From: a virus
Direction: 5' to 3' (one strand)
Length of the DNA stretch: 30,626 nt
Virus record (IMG/VR): IMGVR_UViG_3300044800_000144
Location: 1 to 30,626 of that record
Shown: positions 1 to 6,713 of the stretch, in pieces
Layout of the letters: every line of letters starts with the position of its first letter
How positions within the stretch are numbered: position 1 is the stretch's first letter
The notes under the pieces: generated by a model
Told to the model about the DNA's origin: nothing
Databases searched by the model: none
Seen by the model: the letters and a program-made list of their open reading frames with translations, nothing else
Made by a program: the position numbers and the translations under genes

Positions 1-19
1 TAAAGGCAGGATAAATGAA

Positions 20-277
20 ATGGAACATAACATACAAACAAATGACATTGACTTTGGACAGGTTACCAAAACTATTTATAAAGGTATTTCAACAGAATCC
101 TCTAATTTAATTAAACTTGTATTTATGCAAACACGAAATGCAGGAATTGTAATACGATTATATTTCCAAAGAATTATTAATACTGGTATAGTAATACAAG
201 GTAAAGAAGTCAAGTTTGATGATTGGGAATGTTACCACGATCAGGATTTATTTCTTAATATTAGTATTGTAAAATGA
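20..277 (+). CDS. Hypothetical protein, 85 aa
   Basis: Small protein of unknown function; I recognise no family. The sequence has alternating hydrophobic stretches (for example residues 41-60, with GIVIRLYF and GIVIQG) that suggest a small beta-rich fold, and no signal peptide or membrane segment. The start ATGGAACAT resembles the ATGGAACG starts of several replication genes in this window, but the third residue is His rather than Arg. A TAA at positions 1-3 may end the gene before it. Its stop overlaps the next start in an ATGA, so the two are translationally coupled. Confidence 0.6.
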   Translation: MEHNIQTNDIDFGQVTKTIYKGISTESSNLIKLVFMQTRNAGIVIRLYFQRIINTGIVIQGKEVKFDDWECYHDQDLFLNISIVK

Positions 278-465
278 AAAAACTTATCCATCACCGGTGG
301 CAGAAGATTGAACCTACAAACAAACTTAAACACAAGGAATGTACTCGCTGTCATTGTGAAAAATTCTATGACTCTGAGGGATTCCGGCAACTAATATATC
401 AGGATAGGTTTGGACACATGTCTTACCATACACCACAATGTGTACTGCCAAATACCCGGTTGTAA
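274..465 (+). CDS. Small Cys/His-rich protein, probable zinc ribbon, 63 aa
   Basis: Basic small protein with Cys23, Cys26, His27 and Cys28 in a CTRCHC cluster, followed by His52 and Cys56, which could bind one zinc ion. Small zinc-ribbon proteins of this kind are common in phage early regions, usually with unknown roles. It overlaps the upstream gene by 4 bases (ATGA) and is the last gene before the 338-base non-coding stretch. The function is not known. The zinc-binding idea rests only on the spacing of Cys and His. Confidence 0.6.
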   Translation: MKKLIHHRWQKIEPTNKLKHKECTRCHCEKFYDSEGFRQLIYQDRFGHMSYHTPQCVLPNTRL

Positions 466-530
466 AGGGTTGTTAATCAGGGATAAATAAAATAATATGT
501 GCAAAGTCTTTATTTTTAAAATAATTTACT

Positions 531-538
531 TATCTTTA
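531..538 (+). promoter_or_regulatory. Possible host-type promoter -7 element (TATCTTTA)
   Basis: TATCTTTA differs at one base from the Bacteroidetes -7 consensus TAnnTTTG. No clear -33 TTTG lies about 20 bases upstream. If active it would start a transcript near 545 that runs straight into the hairpin at 636-676. It would then produce a short structured RNA rather than an mRNA. Confidence 0.35.
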
Positions 539-570
539 CGCTGTATTTAAAAAACGAATATTAATTCATA

Positions 571-689
571 GGGGCACATATGGGTAATAAAATATTTTCT
601 ACTTTTTTCAGATCAGGTTTAACATTACCACTCGTGTCGGAGGTTATTAAATGGTGCCCCATTTATGTCCTCCGACTTTTTATTTTTAT
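571..689 (+). ncRNA. Candidate structured RNA or attenuator
   Basis: The stretch ends in a strong intrinsic terminator. Its hairpin loop contains GTGCCCC (654-660), the exact complement of GGGGCAC at 571-577. The upstream copy could pair with the loop, forming a pseudoknot or an alternative fold that competes with the inner stem AAATGG/CCATTT (649-654/659-664). This is what a small phage RNA or a conditional terminator would look like. I do not recognise a known RNA family, and no expression evidence is available. Confidence 0.4.
636..689 (+). terminator. Intrinsic terminator with bulged two-part stem
   Basis: GTCGGAGG (636-643) pairs perfectly with CCTCCGAC (669-676). Inside it AAATGG (649-654) pairs with CCATTT (659-664) around a TGCC loop. 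TTTTTATTTTTAT follows at once (677-689). GC-rich stem plus T-run is the classic rho-independent form. It would stop transcripts from the genes at 20-465 or from the weak promoter at 531. Confidence 0.75.
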
Positions 690-710
690 ATCCCATGTAC
701 TAAAAAATAC

Positions 711-773
711 AAAACAACCCTCGGTGGGCTTTCCTACCCCGGTAAGTTTCTTGACATCGAGGGTTTGTTTTTC
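711..773 (+). terminator. Second hairpin, terminator-like, possibly bidirectional
   Basis: AAAACAACCCTCG (711-723) pairs with CGAGGGTT, a bulged T, then GTTTT (758-771): 13 pairs with one bulge. A nested stem GGTGGG (723-728) with CCTACC (733-738) around CTTT includes one G-U pair. The 3' side is T-rich (764-772) and the 5' side A-rich, so it could end transcription in both directions. The -35 box of the next promoter lies in its loop. Confidence 0.6.
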
Positions 774-781
774 TATATTTG
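751..781 (+). promoter_or_regulatory. Promoter for the replication operon
   Basis: TTGACA (751-756), a 17-base spacer, then TATATT (774-779) fits a sigma-70 type promoter. The same bases read as TTG about 20 bases before TATATTTG (774-781), which matches the Bacteroidetes -33/-7 pattern TTTG ... TAnnTTTG. The predicted start near 787-789 leaves a leader of about 15 bases before the ATG at 804. The second hairpin's 3' arm occupies the spacer, so it is not part of this promoter's transcript. Confidence 0.65.
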
Positions 782-803
782 ATATAACTAAAAAATTTAC
801 TTT

Positions 804-1607
804 ATGAAAATGGAAAGAACAATACCACCTGAGAATGCTCCAGAGAAAATTATCTATGCTGTTCAGGACGAACCTATTGTTATTTCAAAAGCATTGATTG
901 ATCTTTTATTAAAAGAAGATCATCCCACTGAATTAATAGCTTTATATACATTTTATTATTACACATCCAAATGGCAAAAGACAGATCAGCCCAAAGCCAC
1001 AGATAACTTCTGTGAACAAGGACTTTCTATGGGACGAGATCGCTTTACTAGAGCCAAACAAACTCTAACCCGATTAGGATTGATAGAACAAATAAGCAGT
1101 AAAGATCAATATGGTAAAATTAATGGTTGGTTTATTAGAGTCAATTTTATATGGACTAAAGATAGTGTAAAAAAAGCAATCAATGACCAGACAGTTGAAA
1201 ACAGTAGTCTGGTAGAGAAAAACCAGACAGTTGATTTCCCACTCAGTGGAAAAACAGAAATAAATGCTTTAAGTTCTAATAATATAAATGCTTTAAGTTC
1301 TAATAATAAAAAAATAAACAAAAAAGAAAAAACTTTTATACCTCCCTTATTAGAAGAAGTTGTTGAATATTTCTCAACTAAAGGATACACTAAACAAGCT
1401 GCTGAAAAAGCCTATGATTATTATTCAATTGCAAATTGGATAGATAGTAAAGGTAATCCTGTACGAAACTGGAAACAGAAAATGATTGGAAATTGGTTCA
1501 AGAATGAATATCGTATCAATGGTCATAAATTACCAGTTACTACTTCTGGTAGTCACAATTCCGGTCATATAGGAAAATTTAGACAACCCACACAAATAAT
1601 TAACTAA
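804..1607 (+). CDS. Replication initiator, winged-helix protein, 267 aa
   Basis: Probable DNA-binding replication initiator. Residues about 25-115 look like the N-terminal winged-helix domain of phage replication proteins: helices in YAVQDEPIVISKALIDLL and TELIALYTFYYY, a recognition-like helix in SMGRDRFTRAKQTLTRLGLI, then a beta wing (GKINGWFIRVNF). A low-complexity linker (about 128-178) contains a perfect tandem duplication (INALSSNN twice). The C-terminal part (about 180-245) has the helix-rich YFSTKGYTKQAAEKAYDYY and NWKQKMIGNWFKNEYR seen in DnaD-like or primosomal proteins. It is followed by a DnaC-like loader and a helicase, as lambda O is followed by P. The start MKMERTIP is shared with other genes here. 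The repeats inside it may be the origin. Confidence 0.7.
   Translation: MKMERTIPPENAPEKIIYAVQDEPIVISKALIDLLLKEDHPTELIALYTFYYYTSKWQKTDQPKATDNFCEQGLSMGRDRFTRAKQTLTRLGLIEQISSKDQYGKINGWFIRVNFIWTKDSVKKAINDQTVENSSLVEKNQTVDFPLSGKTEINALSSNNINALSSNNKKINKKEKTFIPPLLEEVVEYFSTKGYTKQAAEKAYDYYSIANWIDSKGNPVRNWKQKMIGNWFKNEYRINGHKLPVTTSGSHNSGHIGKFRQPTQIIN
1186..1234 (+). repeat. Direct and inverted ACCAGAC repeats inside the initiator gene
   Basis: ACCAGACAGTTGA occurs at 1186-1198 and again, identically, at 1222-1234, 36 bases apart. Between them GTCTGGT (1207-1213) is the reverse complement of ACCAGAC. Together with the 24-base tandem repeat that follows, these could be initiator-binding iterons. Confidence 0.6.
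1260..1307 (+). repeat. Perfect 24-base tandem repeat, candidate origin iterons
   Basis: Two identical 24-base units lie back to back (1260-1283 and 1284-1307), each with the core AAATGCTTTAAGTTCTAATA. An almost pure A/T tract follows (1308-1340), like the DNA-unwinding element of lambda-type origins, which also sit within the initiator gene. The length is a multiple of three, so the reading frame is kept and the protein gains INALSSNN twice. Confidence 0.6.
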
Positions 1608-1619
1608 AAACATTCAATT

Positions 1620-2264
1620 ATGACAAATTTAACATTTGAAGAACGTCGAGCACAAAGATTAAAAGAACAACCAGAACGAGAAGTCAAAAGTCTTCAACAT
1701 TGGAATGAGAATAATTTAAGAGATGAGCTTATAAAATTACCCCCCCGTATTAGACGTGATATAGAACATATCCCGTTTCCAGAAATAGACATTGTTAAAG
1801 GAACGTATCTTTGTGGTAAGGTAGGGTCTGGTAAAACAATACGTGCTATTTTTTTAATGTTAGCTGATTTACGTAATGGTTATGTAAAAGGGAGTAATCT
1901 AGGGTCTTATGAAGCTATATTTATTTCTGTTCCAGAATTGTTGTTTGAATTTAAACGTCTTTATTCGAACCATAATGAAACAGAAGATGGGTTAACAGAA
2001 GATGATCTAGTAAAAAAATACAGTAATATTGGTTTGTTAGTGCTTGATGATTTTGGGGTAGAAAAAACAACAGATTGGTCTTTCCAATTGCTTTATCTTA
2101 TAATCAACCGGCGTTATGAATACATGAAAAAAACTATCTTTACATCCAATTTTACCTTAGAACAATTGGCTGAAAAATTAGGAGATGATCGTTTGCCTAG
2201 TCGAATCCAGCAGATGTGTGAAATCATCCTTTTTAATAACAAAGATTATCGTTCAGGAGTATAA
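1620..2264 (+). CDS. DnaC-like helicase loader (AAA+ ATPase), 214 aa
   Basis: AAA+ ATPase of the DnaC/IstB type, which loads the replicative helicase. Walker A GKVGSGKT is at residues 66-73, Walker B with LLVLDDFG at 139-146, a sensor-1 like TSNFT at 175-179 and an arginine-finger candidate in PSRIQQM around residue 196. The length suits a phage loader with a short N-terminal helicase-binding arm. It lies between the initiator (12 bases upstream) and the helicase, whose start overlaps its stop as TAATG. The order of initiator, loader and helicase supports the assignment. Confidence 0.85.
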   Translation: MTNLTFEERRAQRLKEQPEREVKSLQHWNENNLRDELIKLPPRIRRDIEHIPFPEIDIVKGTYLCGKVGSGKTIRAIFLMLADLRNGYVKGSNLGSYEAIFISVPELLFEFKRLYSNHNETEDGLTEDDLVKKYSNIGLLVLDDFGVEKTTDWSFQLLYLIINRRYEYMKKTIFTSNFTLEQLAEKLGDDRLPSRIQQMCEIILFNNKDYRSGV

Positions 2265-3802
2265 TGGAACGTTCAATAGCAATAGGTTGTATAGCTAGTG
2301 TAGAATATCTGCAACAGATACAAAGCATCTGGGATTCCCGTTTTATAGAATCCGACAGTGCCAAGCGAATATGTCTATGGGCATGGGAATACTTTGAGGA
2401 AACCAGTAAGGCTCCCGGAAATACTATTTACGATATATTGCTTGAAAAAACAAGAACTCATAAAATATCTGAAAAGGATGCTAAGGATGTTGAAGAAATA
2501 CTTAATAGTCTAAGTAAAGACAGTTTTCAAGAAATAAATCTGGAATATTTACTCACCCAGACTAAAAAATATTTCAGATCACAACGTTTAACTATTTTGT
2601 CAGATACTATCACATCGCTGATCACCCGTGGACAAGTAGATGAAGCTGAAAAACAGGCTTGTGATTATAAACCAACAGCAAACACATCAGAGACTGATTT
2701 AGACCTGAGTAATGAAATTACACTAGACCGGGTTGAACGGGCTTTTAATATTATCAATGAACCAGTCATAACATATCCTAAACAATTAGGTAAGTTTTGG
2801 AATGATCAATTGATCAAAGGTGGGTTTGTTTCTATACTCGCTAGTGACAAGAAAGGAAAGTCATATTTCCTATTAGATATGGCAATGCGAGCTTGCCGGA
2901 ATGGTAAACGGGCATGTTTATTTCAAGCAGGAGATATGTCTGAAGCTTCTCAACTCCGACGTATTTGTATATATCTGGCACAACGGTCTGATCAGGAAAA
3001 GTATTGTGGTCAGCAATGGGAACCTGTACGAGATTGTGTATTGAATCAGATAGATGAATGTGATAATGTAGAACGGGAATCTAGTTTTGGCATCTTTGGA
3101 GGTCGGGATGAAAAAGAATTACGTAATGAGATAACCTTAGAACAACTTATTACAGCACATGAAGACACAAATAATATTGGTTATATCCCATGTCATAACT
3201 GTCGAGCATATGAAACAAACCGTCTAGGTGCAGTCTGGATTCAACGAATTAATACTGGTGATCCTCTGACAGTTAAAGAAGCTCAACGAAAAATATCTGA
3301 TTTTTTTATCACTCACAAGCGACATTTCAAACTTAGTAGTCATGCCAATGGAACATTGAGTGTACGACAGATAGAAGCAATACTGGCTGGGTGGGAAAAA
3401 CAGGATGAATTTGTACCTGATCTAATTGTTATTGATTATGCTGACTTGCTGGTAGCAGAAACTAAAGAGTTTCGTCATGGTCAGGATGAAATCTGGCGAG
3501 GTCTGCGTCGGTTATCTCAGCAAAATGGTAATCCACTGGTTGTAACAGCTACCCAGGCTGATGCAAAAGCGTATGAACGTAATAAACTTACTGCCAGTAA
3601 CTTCTCGGAAGACAAGCGCAAGCATGCCCATATAACGGCTGAATATGCTCTGAACCAAGATATTAAGGGAAGAGAAAAGAAATTAGGTATAATCCGCATC
3701 GGGGAAATAATGTTACGTGAAGGAGATTTTGAAATAGGCAATGAGGTTACTGTTTTGCAGAATTTACGTCGTGGACGACCTTTTATTTCAAGTTTCTTTT
3801 GA
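2264..3802 (+). CDS. Replicative DNA helicase, DnaB-like, 512 aa
   Basis: RecA-fold ring helicase. An N-terminal helical part (about 1-150) resembles the DnaB N domain. The ATPase core follows: Walker A is the variant ASDKKGKS (193-200), Walker B is DLIVIDYADL (386-395), the sensor motif is TATQAD (428-433), and a C-terminal LRRGRPF (501-507) fits the arginine-rich end of DnaB. Between Walker A and B lies an extra segment (about 245-320) with Cys248, Cys258, Cys266, Cys310 and Cys313, a possible zinc site that standard DnaB lacks. The start ATGGAACGT overlaps the loader stop, and the protein begins MERSI, the tag found on several other proteins here. Confidence 0.8.
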   Translation: MERSIAIGCIASVEYLQQIQSIWDSRFIESDSAKRICLWAWEYFEETSKAPGNTIYDILLEKTRTHKISEKDAKDVEEILNSLSKDSFQEINLEYLLTQTKKYFRSQRLTILSDTITSLITRGQVDEAEKQACDYKPTANTSETDLDLSNEITLDRVERAFNIINEPVITYPKQLGKFWNDQLIKGGFVSILASDKKGKSYFLLDMAMRACRNGKRACLFQAGDMSEASQLRRICIYLAQRSDQEKYCGQQWEPVRDCVLNQIDECDNVERESSFGIFGGRDEKELRNEITLEQLITAHEDTNNIGYIPCHNCRAYETNRLGAVWIQRINTGDPLTVKEAQRKISDFFITHKRHFKLSSHANGTLSVRQIEAILAGWEKQDEFVPDLIVIDYADLLVAETKEFRHGQDEIWRGLRRLSQQNGNPLVVTATQADAKAYERNKLTASNFSEDKRKHAHITAEYALNQDIKGREKKLGIIRIGEIMLREGDFEIGNEVTVLQNLRRGRPFISSFF

Positions 3803-3818
3803 ATATTAAAAAAATTAT

Positions 3819-3830
3819 TTGTATAATATA
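3819..3830 (+). promoter_or_regulatory. TTGTATAATATA element upstream of 3881
   Basis: One of seven near-identical copies of TTGTATAATA in this window. It has a perfect TATAAT (3822-3827) and lies in the 78-base gap after the helicase, 53 bases before the next ATG, so it probably drives the operon starting at 3881. It does not fit the host TAnnTTTG pattern. Confidence 0.55.
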
Positions 3831-3880
3831 TTGAAAAATTAATTAAATTTATAAAAAGTATAAACCAAAAATTTGCTACA

Positions 3881-4792
3881 ATGAAAGAAATTAAAAAATC
3901 AGCTATCCGTGTGGCTACTGAAGAAATTATTGAAAAGATAGGTCTGACCACCCCTAATGAACAGGGTGAGAAGGTGCCTATTACGTTCGATGACAACACG
4001 TCGGATCAGGAAGTGGAACAGGTATTTAAAGACGCTGTAGGGTACATTGATCCTGTGTTAGACAAGAGTAAATTCTCTATAGCAACTAAGATTATTATTC
4101 ACAATTATGACCCAAAGTTGTTCCCCGAAGTTGAGGCAACAGTTAAGGAAGTTAAAAAAGAAACCACCCCTGAACTTCTTGAAGTTGAACCAGCAGACGA
4201 CCTGTTCACACAAATCAACAGTTGTGAACGGCTGAAAGACCTCAAGGCGATTGCTCAGACCAATACAGAATTCAAAGGTCTGCGTGGACGGTTGAACAGT
4301 TACAAGAGCCTAGATGATCTCCACGATGCTATGGTTGACGTGCTGAACAGTGGGGAACCACAGGTGGTAGCTGATAGGTTGCATGAACAGAATATTGAAA
4401 GCCAGGGTGTCAATGGTGGGGAGAAAAAGGAAAAACCTGCTGAAGAAAAACAGTTTAAAGCTAAAATGGAAGTTGTCCCTACTGGGGATAAAAAAGAAGC
4501 AACACTTGTTTCTGAAAAGAAGGTTAAGGCTGAGAAAAAAGAGAAGGTTGCAAAAAAGGAACCTAAACCACTGATCGAAAAAACTGGTAAAACCCGTGCA
4601 ACGGTAATGGCTAAAATATTGCAGGAAACTGTGGATGTGCCAATGACAATAAAAGAAATAGCAAACCGGGTACAATCAGAATTTGGTGGAAGTGAGAATG
4701 AAGCAAAATATCAAACAAAAGTTGCTGTTAGTCTTTTATCAGAACTCAAACTCATTAACGAACAGTCTGGTAAATTATCATACAAAGGATAA
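3881..4792 (+). CDS. Hypothetical protein with C-terminal winged-helix-like domain, 303 aa
   Basis: I do not recognise the family. Three parts are visible. An N-terminal half (about 1-95) is mixed alpha/beta. A central helical part (about 105-160, with LFTQINSCERLKDLKAIA and LDDLHDAMVDVLN) looks like a small SAP/HeH-type helical domain. After a highly charged Lys/Glu linker (about 175-238), residues 240-303 (TRATVMAKILQ, TIKEIANRVQSEFG, KVAVSLLSELKLI, SGKLSYKG) have the pattern of a winged helix. It could bind DNA or another replisome protein. It is first in its operon, behind a TTGTATAATATA element. Confidence 0.6.
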   Translation: MKEIKKSAIRVATEEIIEKIGLTTPNEQGEKVPITFDDNTSDQEVEQVFKDAVGYIDPVLDKSKFSIATKIIIHNYDPKLFPEVEATVKEVKKETTPELLEVEPADDLFTQINSCERLKDLKAIAQTNTEFKGLRGRLNSYKSLDDLHDAMVDVLNSGEPQVVADRLHEQNIESQGVNGGEKKEKPAEEKQFKAKMEVVPTGDKKEATLVSEKKVKAEKKEKVAKKEPKPLIEKTGKTRATVMAKILQETVDVPMTIKEIANRVQSEFGGSENEAKYQTKVAVSLLSELKLINEQSGKLSYKG

Positions 4793-4798
4793 TCCAGT

Positions 4799-5677
4799 AT
4801 GGTTTTGCTTAACACCCCAATAGAAAAATATATACATGATAATATTTCTTACTTTGTCAAACGTGAGGATTTGTCATGTAAATCACCTGGTCCACCTTTT
4901 GCAAAAATAAGAGGGTTGTATCCTCACATGAAAAAATTAAAAGCAGAAGGTGTGACAACCGTTGGTTATATGGATACTGCTATTTCTATGGCTGGATGGG
5001 GTATTTCATATTTTGCTAAGAAATTAAAAATGCAAGCGGTTATTTATTACCCTCAATACAAAAGTGGTTTTAAATATAACCAAACAGTGTTTATTAAAAA
5101 GTGGGAAAAATTTGGTGCTGTTATTTGTCCATTGGAAAAACCTAATTTGTACCAGATAAATGTTTACAGGGCAGAAAACCGGTTTAAAAAACAATATCCT
5201 GATGGTGTATGGTTGCCGAATGGTTTGAATCTCACCGAGACATTGGAAAGTGTTTGTAAAGAATCTTTTCAGACTTTTAAACAGATGCAGCCTGCAAGTA
5301 TCATTTGTTGCGTTGGTAGTGGAGTAATGCTTGCGGGCATTCTACAAGGGCTAAATAGAGTTATGGTTCGAACGAAAGAGATTAATGCAGTACTTATACA
5401 CAGGCAGGTCAATATACCCGCAAAACGCACCAAAATACTAAACCATGCTGGTTTTAAGGATTACATGTATTCCGGGTTTTTTCCTGAATATCCTTTGATT
5501 GGAAATGTTACAAATGCATTGAATATTATCAAAACTGAATATTTATACCATGAACAGGCAAGAATGAAAGCACCATTTCCATGCAACACGTATTATGATT
5601 TGAAAGCATTTGAATGGATGATTAATAATATTCATGAATTACCACAACCAATTTTGTTTTGGAATATAGGAGCTTAG
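4799..5677 (+). CDS. PLP-dependent enzyme, fold type II (lyase or desulfhydrase-like), 292 aa
   Basis: Fold-type-II pyridoxal-phosphate enzyme related to the cysteine synthase / ACC deaminase / D-cysteine desulfhydrase superfamily. VKREDL (20-25) precedes the likely PLP lysine Lys36 in GPPFAKIRGL. The substrate-loop region is MDTAISMAGWGIS (58-70), and the PLP phosphate-binding glycine loop is VGSGVMLAG (172-180). The C-terminal FPCNTYYDLKAFEWM and ILFWNIG also look conserved-type. The GGNK motif of the metabolic enzymes is replaced by GPPFAK and the usual SNH loop is absent, so the substrate probably differs. Only 3 bases separate it from a DNA methylase, which suggests work on DNA or on a precursor of a modified base. 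The reaction cannot be read from the sequence. Confidence 0.75.
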   Translation: MVLLNTPIEKYIHDNISYFVKREDLSCKSPGPPFAKIRGLYPHMKKLKAEGVTTVGYMDTAISMAGWGISYFAKKLKMQAVIYYPQYKSGFKYNQTVFIKKWEKFGAVICPLEKPNLYQINVYRAENRFKKQYPDGVWLPNGLNLTETLESVCKESFQTFKQMQPASIICCVGSGVMLAGILQGLNRVMVRTKEINAVLIHRQVNIPAKRTKILNHAGFKDYMYSGFFPEYPLIGNVTNALNIIKTEYLYHEQARMKAPFPCNTYYDLKAFEWMINNIHELPQPILFWNIGA

Positions 5678-5680
5678 ACT

Positions 5681-6688
5681 ATGAAAATGGAACGTACAAT
5701 CCCATCGGAAACAACTGAAAAGAAAATAAAGGGGAAAAATAAAGAAAGTCTTGCTAATTCAAAAAACAGTAAAGCAAATTTCTTTTTTCGGATGGGAATT
5801 ACAAGTGTTCCAAATTCCATATTAATATATGATCGTAGTGATTCTTCCATTGATTTATCTGTCAATGAAAGATCAAGTAAAGATTTTAACAGGGACTTGG
5901 TAAATAGAACATGTTCTGACAGACAACTCCGAAATGCTTTTGGAATGAGTGGTCCAACTTGCAGAAGAAAAGATGGAGCATTATCAAAATTCCCTCAAAA
6001 TATTGGTCGTCTTTTGGTAAAATTCTTTTGTCCACAAGATGGTATAGTTTATGACCCTTTTGCCGGACATAACAGCCGGATGCAACTGACCTATGAATCC
6101 AATCGGAGTTATATAGGTGTAGATATATCACATGAATTTATGATTAAAAACCATGAAATACGAAATATACTAAAAAGTGAAAAACGACAAGGATTACTTA
6201 TTCAGAATCAGAATTTTATCCGGCTTATTGAATGCAGTTCATCAAAAGTAAAAATATTAAAAAATGATTTTGCTGATTTTACTTTAACCAGTCCGCCATA
6301 CTGGAACCTGGAATACTACGGAGATGAACTAGAACAATTAGGTAATGCTAAGACTTATGGTAAATTTATTAAACTTATTTCAGAACATGTAAAAGAAAAT
6401 TTTCGTATATTGAAACTTGGTTCATTTTGTGCCTGGTTTATAAATGATTTTATTATAGATAAGATTTTTTACCCTTACCATATTGATATTGCCCGTTTAT
6501 TTCAAGAATCTGGTTTTATATTACATAATATTTATATTGTTGATCTTGGAAGACCTTTTACTGAATCATTTATACAATCAATAATCAATACAAAATGTTT
6601 TCCGAAAAGACATGAATTCTGTATAATTGGTAAAAAACCAGGAGTTAATCAAGGTGTGGAAAATCATATTTTAAGTCTTATAGAATAA
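5681..6688 (+). CDS. DNA N4-cytosine/N6-adenine methyltransferase, 335 aa
   Basis: SAM-dependent amino-methyltransferase of the N6_N4_Mtase family. Motif IV is TSPPYW (203-208), which faces the exocyclic amino group. Motif I is DPFAGHNSR (125-133), altered from the usual DPFxGxGTT. YIGVDIS (144-150) is the acidic SAM-ribose strand. The order I then IV with an N-terminal extension of about 120 residues (FFRMGITSVPNSI and SVNERS-like segments) matches phage orphan methylases that have no restriction partner; none is seen here. It follows the PLP enzyme by 3 bases. It begins MKMERTIP, nearly the same start as the replication initiator (MKMERTIPPE versus MKMERTIPSE). Confidence 0.8.
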   Translation: MKMERTIPSETTEKKIKGKNKESLANSKNSKANFFFRMGITSVPNSILIYDRSDSSIDLSVNERSSKDFNRDLVNRTCSDRQLRNAFGMSGPTCRRKDGALSKFPQNIGRLLVKFFCPQDGIVYDPFAGHNSRMQLTYESNRSYIGVDISHEFMIKNHEIRNILKSEKRQGLLIQNQNFIRLIECSSSKVKILKNDFADFTLTSPPYWNLEYYGDELEQLGNAKTYGKFIKLISEHVKENFRILKLGSFCAWFINDFIIDKIFYPYHIDIARLFQESGFILHNIYIVDLGRPFTESFIQSIINTKCFPKRHEFCIIGKKPGVNQGVENHILSLIE

Positions 6689-6691
6689 GAA

Positions 6692-6703
6692 TTGTATAAT
6701 ATA
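6692..6703 (+). promoter_or_regulatory. TTGTATAATATA element upstream of the clamp gene
   Basis: TATAAT lies at 6695-6700, 13 bases before the clamp ATG at 6714. Read as a -10 box it gives a leader of about 7 bases. It lies in the 25-base gap after the methylase stop. Confidence 0.55.
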
Positions 6704-6713
6704 AAAACAGAAT

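Larger units (their letters stand above)
466..803. other. Non-coding regulatory stretch before the replication operon
   Basis: This 338-base stretch holds no convincing gene. It contains a weak host-type promoter (531-538), a bulged terminator hairpin followed by a T-rich run (636-689), a second long hairpin (711-771) and a strong promoter (751-781) for the gene at 804. One frame (580-807) stays open, but it runs through both hairpins and its translation has no protein-like character. Confidence 0.7.

Noticed and set aside
580-807. 75-codon open frame in the long non-coding stretch
   Set aside because: It runs through two terminator hairpins and a promoter, its translation is not protein-like, and the ATGA overlap with the next gene is explained by the start of that gene.
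1260-1307. CRISPR-like array
   Set aside because: Only two units in direct tandem with no spacers. It is a simple duplication or iteron pair.
2258-2265. AGTATAAT before the helicase start as another promoter
   Set aside because: It lacks the TTG extension, lies inside the end of the loader gene, and arises from a TAATG stop/start overlap.
3517-3999. 160-codon frame on the minus strand
   Set aside because: It is antisense to the helicase gene end and the next gene, and crosses a promoter. The plus-strand genes have clear homology or context.
4310-4675. Phe/Leu-rich minus-strand frame that might look like a membrane protein
   Set aside because: It is antisense to the Lys/Glu-rich linker of the 3881 gene, since AAA and GAA codons read as TTT and TTC on the other strand.
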